Part shown: positions 33,960 to 42,396 of the stretch, one piece after another | Layout: every line of letters begins with the position of its first letter | How positions within the stretch are numbered: position 1 is the stretch's first letter | Source of the DNA: Oscillospiraceae bacterium | Lineage (GTDB): Bacteria; Bacillota; Clostridia; Oscillospirales; CAG-272 | DNA length: 64,000 nucleotides | NCBI GenBank assembly: GCA_015063325.1 | Contig: SVUK01000016.1 | Span: forward strand, 1 to 64,000 | Reading direction: 5' to 3' | The notes under the pieces: model-generated | The model's input: the letters and a program-made list of their open reading frames with translations, nothing else | The model's database searches: none | Told to the model about the DNA's origin: nothing | Translations under genes and position numbers: made by a program

Positions 33960-34613
33960 ATGAGTAACGAAAAAACTTCCAAGCGCGCCGTCATCTATAC
34001 CGGCGGCGAATGTTTCCCCACGCTCGTTTTCGAGCGCCCGCGCGCCGGGGATCTGATCCTTGCCGCCGATTCGGGCTACCGTACCGCGCAAAAACTCGGC
34101 ATCGTTCCTCATATCCTGCTCGGCGATTTTGATTCGTTGGGTGAACCGCAAAATGTTCCCGAATCGGTGGAAATTATTCGCGTTCCTGCCGAAAAGGATG
34201 TAACCGATACACAGCTCGCCGTCCGGATCGCGCTGGAGCGCGGAGCAACCGAAATTTTCATCGTCGGCGGTTTCGGCTCCCGTCCCGATCACCTGCTTTC
34301 CAATTTCGCCATTTTGGAAATGCTTGCCCGAAAGGGGATTCCTGCAATCATGCTAAACGGCAAAAACCGCGCACGCTTCCTTGCTTCCGGTAGCGTTACC
34401 ATTGCGCGCGACGACCGTTTTCGCTATCTTTCGCTGATCACCGCAAACAAAATCACAACCGGCGTAACGATTTCCGGGTGCCGCTATCCGCTCCAAAACG
34501 CAACTCTGCACCGAACCCATCAGTTCGCCGTTTCAAACGAGATCATAAACCCCTTCGCCACCATCTCCACCGCCTCCGGCGGCCTTTGGATTTTGGAAGT
34601 GGCGGAGGGGTAA
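33960..34613 (+). CDS. thiN: thiamine pyrophosphokinase
   Basis: A 217-residue enzyme that transfers pyrophosphate from ATP to thiamine, giving thiamine diphosphate. Motifs: ILAADSGYRTAQKLGIVPHI, LLGDFDSLGEP, the catalytic KDVTDTQLAV and FIVGGFGSRPDHLLSN. The C-terminal thiamine-binding beta domain (YLSLITANKITTGVTISGCR) is present. GGGAGGAAAAGACGGA precedes ATG. In many Firmicutes thiN follows rpe/rsgA; here it follows a membrane protein of unknown role. Confidence 0.94.
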   Translation: MSNEKTSKRAVIYTGGECFPTLVFERPRAGDLILAADSGYRTAQKLGIVPHILLGDFDSLGEPQNVPESVEIIRVPAEKDVTDTQLAVRIALERGATEIFIVGGFGSRPDHLLSNFAILEMLARKGIPAIMLNGKNRARFLASGSVTIARDDRFRYLSLITANKITTGVTISGCRYPLQNATLHRTHQFAVSNEIINPFATISTASGGLWILEVAEG

Positions 34614-34950
34614 GAGGAAGAAAGTCGCGAGGGGAGGGAGAAACTTTTTGGAAAAAGTTTCTCCCTCCCCTCGCGCTCCCCTCCCCTTTCAAAAACTCCA
34701 ACCGGGAAGGGTTGGAGTTTTTGAAAGCGGCTTTCTGCACTGCTCCGGATAGGATTTGCTTTAATGTATAAAGTTTTTTGCCCCTCTTTTTTTCAAAAAA
34801 GAGGGTGAGGTGTGGAGCAAAGCTCCACGACCTTCCTTCGCGCTCCGCGCGAACCTTCGATGCTTTTTATTCGCGCCTGTGGCGCGAAAAGACCTCGGGG
34901 CGTTGCCCCGAACCCTACCAACTTTTTGTAAAAAGTTGGATCAAAAACTT
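34614..34950. repeat. R1 hairpin + R2 module (intergenic)
   Basis: R1 palindrome CGCGAGGGGAGGGAGAAACTTTTT with its complement (about 34631-34677) right after the thiN stop, then the TTGGAGTTTTTGAAAG segment, GTGGAGCAAAGCTCCAC, TTCGCGCTCCGCGCGAA, and TCGGGGCGTTGCCCCGA (about 34894-34910). No gene is seen. Confidence 0.85.
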
Positions 34951-34953
34951 TTT

Positions 34954-35001
34954 AACAAACTCGGGGAGAGAACGTTTGGCGTTCTCTCCCCGAGTTTTGT
35001 T
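34954..35001 (-). terminator. terminator of rpmG-rplA operon
   Basis: AACTCGGGGAGAGAACG, loop TTTGG, CGTTCTCTCCCCGAGTT. It lies 15 bases after the rplA stop on the minus strand, so the operon ends at rplA. Confidence 0.85.
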
Positions 35002-35016
35002 GATTCTTTTGTTTGA

Positions 35017-35712
35017 TCAGCTCAGTTTTGCCTGGTTGATTTTAATGCCGGGACCCATAGTAGAAGCGATGACGCAGCTCTTGATATACTGTCCCTTTGC
35101 CGATGCCGGCTTTGCCTTGATGATGGCGCCGAGCAGGGTATCAAAGTTCTCTTTCAGTTTTGCGTCGCCGAAAGAAGCCTTGCCGATGGGGCAGTGGATG
35201 ATGTTGGTTTTATCCAAACGGTACTCGATCTTACCGGCTTTCGCCTCGGTAACGGCACGAGCAACGTCGGGAGTAACGGTTCCTGCTTTGGGAGAAGGCA
35301 TCAAGCCCTTGGGACCCAAAACTTTACCGAGTTTACCGATAACAGCCATCATATCCGGAGAAGCGATGACAACGTCAAAATCGAACCAGTTTTCCTGAAC
35401 GATCTTATCGGCGTATTCCGCACCGCCAACATAGTCGGCGCCTGCGTCAAGTGCTTTCTGAACGTTGTCGCCTTTGGCGAAAACGAGGGTTTTAATGGTC
35501 TTACCGGTTCCGTTGGGAAGAACGACAGCGCCGCGGACCTGCTGGTCTGCATGACGGGAGTCGACGCCCAGACGAACGTGAACTTCGATGGTCTCATCGA
35601 ATTTTGCCTTGGAAGTTTGGCAAACGAGGGCGAGTGCCTCGGCAGGATCGTACTGTTTGCTCTTTTCATAAAGTTTTACGCTGTCAGCGTATTTTTTTCC
35701 GTATTTAGCCAT
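35017..35712 (-). CDS. rplA: 50S ribosomal protein L1
   Basis: A 231-residue L1-stalk protein and, by family knowledge, translational autorepressor of the L11-L1 operon. It begins [20 protein letters not shown], with conserved [14 protein letters not shown] strand ([19 protein letters not shown]), [18 protein letters not shown] and the C-terminal [18 protein letters not shown] lies upstream. The usual next genes rplJ and rplL are absent here; a strong terminator follows instead. Confidence 0.97.
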   Translation of the reverse strand: MAKYGKKYADSVKLYEKSKQYDPAEALALVCQTSKAKFDETIEVHVRLGVDSRHADQQVRGAVVLPNGTGKTIKTLVFAKGDNVQKALDAGADYVGGAEYADKIVQENWFDFDVVIASPDMMAVIGKLGKVLGPKGLMPSPKAGTVTPDVARAVTEAKAGKIEYRLDKTNIIHCPIGKASFGDAKLKENFDTLLGAIIKAKPASAKGQYIKSCVIASTMGPGIKINQAKLS

Positions 35713-35728
35713 TGTTCAAGCCCTCCTT

Positions 35729-36154
<426 letters not shown>

Positions 36155-36254
36155 AGTTGTTTTCTAACCTCCAATGTGGTTTTTTGCGGAAGAATTGAAT
36201 AAATTTTTCTTCCTCCCACGCATTTTGGCGGAATAACCCTTCCGACCGGGGGCG

Positions 36255-36797
36255 TCAGCCGATCGACTTGACCGCGCTCATATCCAGTTCCACCGGCATA
36301 TTGCGCGAGCCGCGTTTGACCAGCACGGTAACGGTTTTGAGGTCTTCGGAAATGGATTGCACCACACCGCTCATACCCTCGAACAAACCGTCCACGATGT
36401 TAACCTCATCGCCGACTGCAAAGGAGACTTTCACCTGCGGAGCCTCTTCAATGGAAAGTGCTTCCACTTCGGCGTCCGAGAGGGGGGTAGGTCTGGAGCC
36501 CGGTCCCACGAATCCGGTAACGCCGGTGATATTTCGCACGGCGTGCCAGCTCTCCTCGTTCATAATCATTTTAATGAACACATAGCCGGGGCATTTCTTT
36601 TCTTCTTTCACCTTTTCCTCGTCGCCGTTCTTTTCGATCACGGTGTCGGTGGGAATGCGGATATCGAAGATCAAATGTCCGAGACCGCGGTTCTCAATGA
36701 TCTTTTCCAGATTTGCCATTACTTTGTTTTCGTAGCCGGAGTAGGTGTGCGCCACATACCATCTCACGCCAACGTTCATTTCATTGATATCGCTCAT
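36255..36797 (-). CDS. nusG: transcription termination/antitermination factor NusG
   Basis: A 180-residue protein. The NGN domain begins at VRWYVAHTYSGYENKVMANL with RIPTDTVIEK and CPGYVFIKMIMNEESWHAVR; the KOW domain is VGDEVNIVDGLFEGMSGVVQ. It binds RNA polymerase and Rho or the ribosome. It sits between secE and rplK in the standard Firmicutes order, 12 bp after secE. Confidence 0.97.
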   Translation of the reverse strand: MSDINEMNVGVRWYVAHTYSGYENKVMANLEKIIENRGLGHLIFDIRIPTDTVIEKNGDEEKVKEEKKCPGYVFIKMIMNEESWHAVRNITGVTGFVGPGSRPTPLSDAEVEALSIEEAPQVKVSFAVGDEVNIVDGLFEGMSGVVQSISEDLKTVTVLVKRGSRNMPVELDMSAVKSIG

Positions 36798-36809
36798 TTT
36801 AACAAGTCC

Positions 36810-37097
36810 TTAGTGGATGTTGTTCAGAATTGCGACAAGTCCGCGCCCGAGTCCCAAGTCCAACAGGCAAATCACCAGCGCGCTGATGATCAGAACGATC
36901 CAAACGAGCACCGTGCTTTTTTTGGTTTGCGCCCAAGGGAACCACACGATTTTTTTGGTCTCGCTTTTATAAACGCGGAAGAACTTTGCAATCTTCTTGC
37001 GAAAGACGATGCAAAGAACGACGGCGGCGATCAGAGCAACTGCTCCGATAATCAGCCAAACCTTTGCAGTCGTGCTCAAATTCAAAAACCAGTTCAT
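36810..37097 (-). CDS. secE: preprotein translocase subunit SecE
   Basis: A 95-residue protein. An extra N-terminal hydrophobic helix (VWLIIGAVALIAAVVLCIVF) precedes the conserved FFRVYKSETKKIVWFPWAQT amphipathic segment and the core SecE helix (TVLVWIVLIISALVICLLDL). Most Firmicutes SecE proteins have 60-75 residues and one helix, so the extra N-terminal helix is a small oddity. GGAGGTGACGAG precedes ATG. Confidence 0.95.
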   Translation of the reverse strand: MNWFLNLSTTAKVWLIIGAVALIAAVVLCIVFRKKIAKFFRVYKSETKKIVWFPWAQTKKSTVLVWIVLIISALVICLLDLGLGRGLVAILNNIH

Positions 37098-37112
37098 CTC
37101 GTCACCTCCGCA

Positions 37113-37274
37113 TTACTTGGATTCTTTATGAAGGGTATGCTTGCGACAAAACTTGCAGTACTTCTTCATTTCCAATCTGTCAGGGTCATTTTTCTTGTTT
37201 TTCTTCGTGTCATAGTTTCTCTGCTTGCATTCGGAGCAAACCAGAGTAATTTTGACTCTTGCATCATTGGCCAT
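37113..37274 (-). CDS. rpmG: 50S ribosomal protein L33 (zinc-binding type)
   Basis: A 53-residue protein, [20 protein letters not shown] at the start and [15 protein letters not shown] at the end. The CxxC pairs (CSEC and CKFC) form the zinc ribbon of the C+ type L33. It leads the rpmG-secE-nusG-rplK-rplA operon, 15 bp before secE. TAGGAGGTGCCGCTAA precedes ATG. Confidence 0.97.
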   Translation of the reverse strand: MANDARVKITLVCSECKQRNYDTKKNKKNDPDRLEMKKYCKFCRKHTLHKESK

Positions 37275-37439
37275 TTAGCGGCACCTCCTATAATATTGAT
37301 TTGTGTACCTCCCTCCCGAAAGTCCGGCGCGACCCTTTTGCGGGGTTGGCGCGGCGCCGGTTTTCCGTGCGCGGTTGAGCGTTCGATTTACGTCCGTTTT
37401 CAGCGCGCAAAGAAAAAGCCCTCTCGCAGAGGTAGAGCC

Positions 37440-37468
37440 ATTATAACACAGCTTGCCCGGCTTGTCAA
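37440..37468 (-). promoter_or_regulatory. SigA promoter of rpmG-rplA operon
   Basis: Exact consensus on the minus strand: TTGACA (37468-37463), 17 bp, TATAAT (37445-37440). The leader is about 155 nt. Confidence 0.92.
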
Positions 37469-37580
37469 GTTTTTTTGGAAAATTTTTTCCTATAATATAA
37501 GAAAAAGGTGCAAATCGGACAAAAAGTCTTGTTTTTTTCCTTTTTCATTCAATTTTTCATTCAAAAGCGGGCATTTTTGC

Positions 37581-37609
37581 TTGCATTTGGCAATAAAATA
37601 TGATAGAAT
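37581..37609 (+). promoter_or_regulatory. SigA promoter of NERD protein gene
   Basis: TTGCAT (37581-37586), 17 bp, TAGAAT (37604-37609); AGGAGG precedes ATG 37645. Confidence 0.7.
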
Positions 37610-37644
37610 AACGACAGAAATCGATTCGCACAGGAGGTGTTCCC

Positions 37645-38478
37645 ATGCCGCAAGCGTTTTTGCCCCGTTTGTTTCGTCGGCTGTTTGCAAAAAAACTGCC
37701 CTCTACCGGCGAAATGGAAGCCTACGGCGCCGCAGGCGAGGAGACGATCTACCGCAAACTGCGCGAATCGTTCGATTGTGTTATCCGCAATGTCATTATT
37801 CCGCATGGCGAAGGGTACCTGGAAAAGGATTTTTTGGTCGTTCAAAACGGAATCCCTTTGGTGGTGGAGGTCAAAAACTGGAAAGGGATGATTTCCGCTT
37901 CGCTGACAGGAGACCGTTTCTTTCAGGAAAAAGCGGACGGCACGCGCAAGGATTTAAACAGTCCCGTGCGGACGACAGCTCGTTTTCTCACCGCCATGAA
38001 AGGATTTTACGGTCTTTCGGAGCGCCCTTTGGGCATGGTGGTGTTTGCCGATCCCGAGTGCGATATTGATCTGCCCCCCGAATCCGAAGGGATTGCATTG
38101 GTTACCGGGTCGCAAATGATCTCCGCCGTCCGGTCAATGATAAAAAACGCCCCATCCCCCGCCGAACCGTTCGATTCTGCCCGAGCATTGCACTGTACGC
38201 GGCTTTATGCCGGGGATAACCGCTCCTTCTGCAAAGGAATGGTGACCGACGCCGAAATTCCCTGTTTCACACTTTCGGGCGAGGCGGCGGCGCTCAATCC
38301 GCTCTATCTGCGCTATATCAGCGTAGACCATGGACTTTCGCGCGACAAACTGACCGTTACGTTTGTGAACGACGCCTCGGCAATCTTCTATAATTATACT
38401 TCGTCGCTCACCCTCCATTGCTTGGACGGATCGATTTTGCGCGTTGCGCTATCGCGGCTGGATACCGTCGTTTTTTGA
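37645..38478 (+). CDS. NERD (nuclease-related) domain protein
   Basis: A 277-residue protein. Residues about 27-140 are a NERD domain: AYGAAGEETIYRKLRESFDC, then EKDFLVVQNGIPLVVEVKNW, carrying the D..E.K pattern (D in EKDFLV, EVK in VVEVKNW) of the restriction-endonuclease-like fold. The C-terminal 130 residues (LYLRYISVDHGLSRDKLTVT) resemble no domain I know. NERD proteins are common and mostly uncharacterised; nuclease activity is inferred. Single gene, divergent from the rpmG operon. Confidence 0.85.
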   Translation: MPQAFLPRLFRRLFAKKLPSTGEMEAYGAAGEETIYRKLRESFDCVIRNVIIPHGEGYLEKDFLVVQNGIPLVVEVKNWKGMISASLTGDRFFQEKADGTRKDLNSPVRTTARFLTAMKGFYGLSERPLGMVVFADPECDIDLPPESEGIALVTGSQMISAVRSMIKNAPSPAEPFDSARALHCTRLYAGDNRSFCKGMVTDAEIPCFTLSGEAAALNPLYLRYISVDHGLSRDKLTVTFVNDASAIFYNYTSSLTLHCLDGSILRVALSRLDTVVF

Positions 38479-38501
38479 CGTTCGTTTTGCGAAAAAAAGA
38501 G

Positions 38502-38530
38502 TTGACAACCGCCGCGTTTTCTGTTAAACT
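38502..38530 (+). promoter_or_regulatory. SigA promoter of zinc-ribbon membrane protein gene
   Basis: TTGACA (38502-38507), 17 bp, TAAACT (38525-38530). Confidence 0.8.
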
Positions 38531-38569
38531 GTTCTTAAAGAAAATTTCAAATTTGAAAGGAGATTTCCC

Positions 38570-38971
38570 ATGTATTGCAGACATTGCGGAAAAGATGTCG
38601 GCAACGCCGCTTGGTGTCCCTATTGCGGCGCAAAACAACAGCCCGACGAACAAAACGCGCAAACCAACGGTTCTTATCAAACGTCCACCGACAGTCAGAA
38701 CGCCTGGGGAGAGCAGATCAACCTCTCGTCTCCGCCGCGCACCAATATTTTTGCCATCGTCGGTTTGATTCTCGCCTTTTTCTCCTCCCTCTTGGGGCTG
38801 ATTTTCAGCATTATCGGTTTGGCAAAGGCGCGCGAATACGGATCGGGCAAAGGACTTGCCATTGCCGGTATCGTCGTCAGCATTTTTTCCATCGTTTTTT
38901 CCATTATCGCAACGCTGCTTTGGCTGCCCCAGTTGCAGCAGGCGCTGGCGGAAATGGGTTACAGACTTTAA
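38570..38971 (+). CDS. zinc-ribbon membrane protein (DUF4190-like)
   Basis: A 133-residue protein: N-terminal zinc ribbon MYCRHCGKDVGNAAWCPYCG (CxxC twice), a polar linker (residues 25-55), then two transmembrane helices (IFAIVGLILAFFSSLLGLIF and LAIAGIVVSIFSIVFSIIAT) with the loop GLAKAREYGSGKG characteristic of DUF4190. Function unknown. Single gene with a promoter and a terminator. GAAAGGAGATTTCCC precedes ATG. Confidence 0.88.
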   Translation: MYCRHCGKDVGNAAWCPYCGAKQQPDEQNAQTNGSYQTSTDSQNAWGEQINLSSPPRTNIFAIVGLILAFFSSLLGLIFSIIGLAKAREYGSGKGLAIAGIVVSIFSIVFSIIATLLWLPQLQQALAEMGYRL

Positions 38972-38996
38972 ATTGGATTCTGCCTTATTTGAATCA

Positions 38997-39032
38997 AAGA
39001 GCCGAAAGGAATCTTTCTTTCCGGCTCTTTTT
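38997..39032 (+). terminator. terminator of zinc-ribbon protein gene
   Basis: AAAGAGCCG.AAGGA, loop, TTCCGGCTCTTTTTT. Confidence 0.8.
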
Positions 39033-39062
39033 TCTGAAACTTTTTATTCCTGAAACTTTCCA

Positions 39063-39091
39063 TTGACAAAAAAGAAAGAATATGATACAAT
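39063..39091 (+). promoter_or_regulatory. SigA promoter of Cys-repeat lipoprotein
   Basis: TTGACA (39063-39068), 17 bp, TACAAT (39086-39091). Confidence 0.85.
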
Positions 39092-39164
39092 AAAAAATGC
39101 AAGAAAAGAAGGAATGTTTTGTCCATTTTTTTGGGCAAAACAAACGAAAAAAGGAGAAACGATT

Positions 39165-39827
39165 ATGAAACGTAAAATTACAATGTTGTTAGCCGTTGCA
39201 ACGGTATTCATTTTGATCCTCGGCGCGTGCGCGGAAAAGCATCAGCTCGGCGAGTGGATCGACGAATTTTCGGCAACCTGCGAAATCGCCGGCGTAAAGG
39301 GACATTACCATTGCTCGCATTGCGGCAAGAATTTTAACGCAGAAAAGGTTGAGGTTTCCAATGCCGACCTGATCATTCCGGCAAAGGGACACACCGAGGT
39401 TGTTGACGCAAGCGTTGCGCCCACCTGCGAGGGAGAAGGAAAAACCGAGGGCAAACATTGTTCGGTCTGCGGAAAAGTAACCGTCAGCCAAGAAACAATT
39501 CCGGCTGAAAACCATACCTTCGGCGAATGGATCCCCGAACAACCGGCAACCGCTGCCGAAAACGGTGTAAAAGGACACTACCATTGCGAAAAATGCGGCA
39601 AGGATTTTGACGAAGAAAAGAACGAGCTGACCGATCTTACCATTCCGCCCGAAGCGCATGATTTCGGCGAATGGATCCCCGAACAACCGGCAACGAAAGA
39701 CGAGGACGGCGTGAAAGGACATTACCATTGCTCGCATTGCGGCAAGGATTTTGACGAGAACTATAACGAACTCGAAACGATTTACATCCCGTCCGGAAGC
39801 AATTCCGGCTGGTCAATCGTCGTATAA
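39165..39827 (+). CDS. lipoprotein with tandem GHYHCxxCGKxF repeats
   Basis: A 220-residue lipoprotein (lipobox LGAC, Cys22). The mature protein consists of four ~45-residue repeats built on two alternating motifs: FGEWIPEQPAT and VKGHYHCSHCGKDFDE. Each repeat has a CxxC knuckle plus one or two His residues, so metal binding outside the cell is plausible. Similar HxCxxCGK repeats occur in large surface proteins of gut Clostridia. AAAAGGAGAAACGATT precedes ATG 39165. Function unknown. Confidence 0.85.
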   Translation: MKRKITMLLAVATVFILILGACAEKHQLGEWIDEFSATCEIAGVKGHYHCSHCGKNFNAEKVEVSNADLIIPAKGHTEVVDASVAPTCEGEGKTEGKHCSVCGKVTVSQETIPAENHTFGEWIPEQPATAAENGVKGHYHCEKCGKDFDEEKNELTDLTIPPEAHDFGEWIPEQPATKDEDGVKGHYHCSHCGKDFDENYNELETIYIPSGSNSGWSIVV

Positions 39828-39925
39828 TTGAAATTAGGAGGGAGACCTTGGGGGAAGCGCAGGTTCCATAGGGATTTTTGAAAAAAACAAAATCAAATAA
39901 GAAATTGCGCTTTCAAACGGGCAAC

Positions 39926-39973
39926 AAAAAGGATTTGCAATCCGAGATAATCTCGGGTTACAAATTCTTTTTT
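39926..39973 (+). terminator. terminator-like hairpin
   Basis: GGATTTGCAATCCGAG, loop ATAAT, CTCGGGTTACAAATTC then TTTTTT, about 100 bases after the lipoprotein stop. Confidence 0.6.
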
Positions 39974-40215
39974 GAATTGTGGTTTTACTGAGAATGCCGA
40001 AGCACTGTCGTCAGGCATGCCGAAAAGTTGGCGATTTTATGCAAAGCAGCAGTAATTGTTACTACTTATATCATGTAGTTGGAAGCTATTTGAGCAAATT
40101 TTTCTTTTATAGCACGATTGATTTTTCTCAGATTATTTAGCTTTGAATAATCAATGCTATAAAAGACGTTTGCTTTTCTTGCGGTAGGTGGAACAGTTGA
40201 AGTATTTCTCTATGA
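39974..40215. other. AT-rich intergenic stretch with imperfect inverted repeat
   Basis: No gene is seen. An inverted repeat CTTTTATAGCA..ATTGATT (40104-40123) with AATCAATGCTATAAAAG (40149-40165) flanks 25 bases. Composition differs from the neighbouring genes. Confidence 0.5.
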
Positions 40216-40270
40216 AAGAGCCGCGAGAGGGGAGGAACCTTTTTTCAAAAAGGTTCCTCCCCTCTCGCGG
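40216..40270. terminator. R1 hairpin downstream of small membrane protein gene
   Basis: GCCGCGAGAGGGGAGGAACC with a T-rich/A-rich loop and complement GGTTCCTCCCCTCTCGCGGC; just beyond the minus-strand stop at 40283. Confidence 0.85.
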
Positions 40271-40282
40271 CATTCCTCCCCC

Positions 40283-40471
40283 TCATTCCATCGCTTCGGA
40301 TACGGATTGGAAGATGGTGCCCACACGGCCGAGAATTTTTCCGGCTTTTTTGTAGGTGCGAAGCAATTTGAGCTGTCGGTTATTCCAAATGGCAACGGCG
40401 GCGGCAATCATGGCAACGCCTGCGGTAACCGAGCCGCCGACGATGAGCGCGATTTTTGTTGGTTGATTCAT
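40283..40471 (-). CDS. small single-pass membrane protein, unknown
   Basis: A 62-residue protein MNQPTKIALIVGGSVTAGVA with one hydrophobic helix (residues about 7-28) and a basic amphipathic tail (LKLLRTYKKAGKILGRVGTI). GAAAGGAAAACCGCTT precedes ATG 40471. The open frame continues upstream through a 24-bp tandem repeat, but those upstream residues (KGKDFIHP repeated) look like read-through, not protein. It is divergent from the sipL-like gene. Confidence 0.6.
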   Translation of the reverse strand: MNQPTKIALIVGGSVTAGVAMIAAAVAIWNNRQLKLLRTYKKAGKILGRVGTIFQSVSEAME

Positions 40472-40492
40472 AAGCGGTTTTCCTTTCGGGTA

Positions 40493-40608
40493 AATAAAAT
40501 CTTTTCCTTTTGGATGAATAAAATCTTTTCCTTTTGGATGAATAAAATCTTTTCCTTTTGGATGAATAAAATCTTTTCCTTTTGGATGAATAAAATCTTT
40601 TCCTTTTG
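40493..40608. repeat. 24-bp tandem repeat (about 4.8 copies) upstream of a start codon
   Basis: Unit AATAAAATCTTTTCCTTTTGGATG-like at 40493, 40517, 40541, 40565 and a partial one at 40589. On the minus strand each unit carries an SD-like AAAAGGAAAAG and resembles the true ribosome site of the gene at 40471. An A/T-rich ATAAATAAAACA repeat follows to about 40685. Confidence 0.9.
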
Positions 40609-40765
40609 AGTATTGAATAAATAAAACATTGGATAAATAAAACAAATAGATAAAACTAATAAATAAAACAAATAAAGCAATAGAAAGGTATGAAGATATA
40701 GCAAAGTGTTCGTCCTTATTTTTTCCCAAAAGCGGTAAATTTCATTCGCGGCGGCAGAAAAAAAC

Positions 40766-40792
40766 ATAAATGCCGTCCGGCGCGCATAGAAT
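40766..40792 (+). promoter_or_regulatory. candidate SigE/SigK-type promoter of sipL-like gene
   Basis: ATA (40766-40768), 16 bp, CATAGAAT (40785-40792), fitting the mother-cell -10 consensus CATANNNT. No SigA promoter is visible here. Confidence 0.6.
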
Positions 40793-40836
40793 GAGGTAGG
40801 CTTCCGCCGCGGCGGAGAAACAAGGAGGAACGAACG

Positions 40837-42396
40837 ATGGAACAAACGAATCAAAAAATGCAGGGTGAACTGCTTTCCCAAGGATTTATGACCGATCTTT
40901 CGGTTGAATTTATTTTGCCCGATTATCAGCCGGAAATCAAGCGGCTTTTGCGCGTGCGCGCCATTCCCTTGCCGGTGGATCAATATCTCGGCGGATCGGC
41001 GGCGGAGCTTTCGGGCGCGGTCGAATTTCAGGCGCTGTACGCCGCCGAGGACGGCTCGATCTGGTGCGTAACCAAGCGCGAGGACTACCGCCTTTCCTGC
41101 CCCTTTGAGGCGGACGGCAATTTTGATCTTTCGGATGGTCTTGTCTGCGATGTCAAAACCGACGTAGAAGGCGTTTCGGGCAGAGTTTTGGCACCCCGAA
41201 AGCTGACGGCGCGCTGCCGCGTACGCAATCAGGTTCGGATGTATGCCGACCGCGTGACCACCGAGGATGCGCCCGACGACGTGGAACGCCTTTCGGGAAT
41301 GATGCCGACTTCGCGCGTTCGAATCGGCAGAAGCGCACCCTTTACGCTGACCGATGAAATTTCACTTGATCCAAACGAGGCTCCCCTGCGCGTCATTTCC
41401 GCCTCGGGCGAGGTCTTTCCTGCCGAAGCGCAGGCAGGAAGCGATGTCGTTGCCTGCCGCGGAGAAATTCTCGTGTCGCTTCTCTGCGTCCCCGAGCAAC
41501 CCGTTCCCTCGCCGGAGGGTGCCGAGGACTGCCTTCCTGCGGCGGCAATCCCAATGGAATTGCGGCGGAAGATTCCCTTTGCCGTGGAAATTCCAATGGA
41601 CGGCGTCACCGTCAACTGCTCGGCAAACGCTTGGGGATCCTGCTCCGAAATTGCCGTTACGGTGGAGGAAAACCGCATTCTTTGCGACGTGACCGCTGTG
41701 GTTTGCGCGCGCGCCGTCTGCCGCGAGGAAATCCCGTTCACCCGTGACGCCTATTCTACCACCGCGCTGACCGAACCGGTCTACAATGCGCTTCCCACCA
41801 TGCAAAATCTTGTCTGCAAATGCGGAAATTGCTCGCTCTCGGCAACAAAAGAGCTTGACGAGGTGGGTCTTCGTCCCGGCGCACGCGTAATCGACGCAAC
41901 CGGCGAGGTTACAACGCAGCCGCCCGAACTTGCGCGCGGGAATTATATTCTGCCCGGAAATTTGCGTTTCCGCGTGCTGGCACAACAGCCGGACGGCGAA
42001 TATACAACCGCTGAATTTGATTTGCCGTTCCGCTATGAGTCGACCGCCGACGGCGAAACAATTCCAACCGGGAGCGATTCGGTCGTCACACCGGTGTCGA
42101 TCAAAGCAACAATAGACGGAAATCGTCTGCAGGCGGTTGCCGAGCTTGCCGTGGCACTTTCGCTTTCCGCCACCGAACCAATGCAAGCGCTCGTCTCGCT
42201 TCGCGTAGGCAATCCGGTTCCGGCGCCTGCCGCCAATCTGATCATTTGTTATCCTGCGCCCGACGATACGCTTTGGTCGGTCGCCGCCCGTTACCATACG
42301 CCCGTTTCATCCCTGACGGCAAAAAATGAACTGCCTGCCGCCCCTGCCGCCGATTCCCCCGATTCGCTCAAGGGCATCCGGTATTTGGTGGTTTGA
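40837..42396 (+). CDS. SipL-like spore morphogenesis protein (DUF3794 repeats + LysM)
   Basis: A 519-residue protein without signal peptide. It has three DUF3794/SPOCS-type modules, each with a strand such as FILPDYQPEIKRLLRVRAIP (first) and RGEILVSLLCVP (second), followed by a C-terminal LysM domain (YPAPDDTLWSVAARYHTPVS, about 465-519). This architecture is that of SipL, which in Clostridia binds SpoIVA around the forespore. The AAGGAGG site lies 10 bases before ATG, and the promoter has a CATANNNT box. With spoVM at 56889 it shows endospore ancestry. An R1/R2/R3 block follows. Confidence 0.88.
   Translation: MEQTNQKMQGELLSQGFMTDLSVEFILPDYQPEIKRLLRVRAIPLPVDQYLGGSAAELSGAVEFQALYAAEDGSIWCVTKREDYRLSCPFEADGNFDLSDGLVCDVKTDVEGVSGRVLAPRKLTARCRVRNQVRMYADRVTTEDAPDDVERLSGMMPTSRVRIGRSAPFTLTDEISLDPNEAPLRVISASGEVFPAEAQAGSDVVACRGEILVSLLCVPEQPVPSPEGAEDCLPAAAIPMELRRKIPFAVEIPMDGVTVNCSANAWGSCSEIAVTVEENRILCDVTAVVCARAVCREEIPFTRDAYSTTALTEPVYNALPTMQNLVCKCGNCSLSATKELDEVGLRPGARVIDATGEVTTQPPELARGNYILPGNLRFRVLAQQPDGEYTTAEFDLPFRYESTADGETIPTGSDSVVTPVSIKATIDGNRLQAVAELAVALSLSATEPMQALVSLRVGNPVPAPAANLIICYPAPDDTLWSVAARYHTPVSSLTAKNELPAAPAADSPDSLKGIRYLVV

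Noticed and set aside
40493..40608. CRISPR-like array
   Set aside because: Units of 24 bp are directly adjacent with no spacers and no cas genes, so it is a simple tandem repeat.
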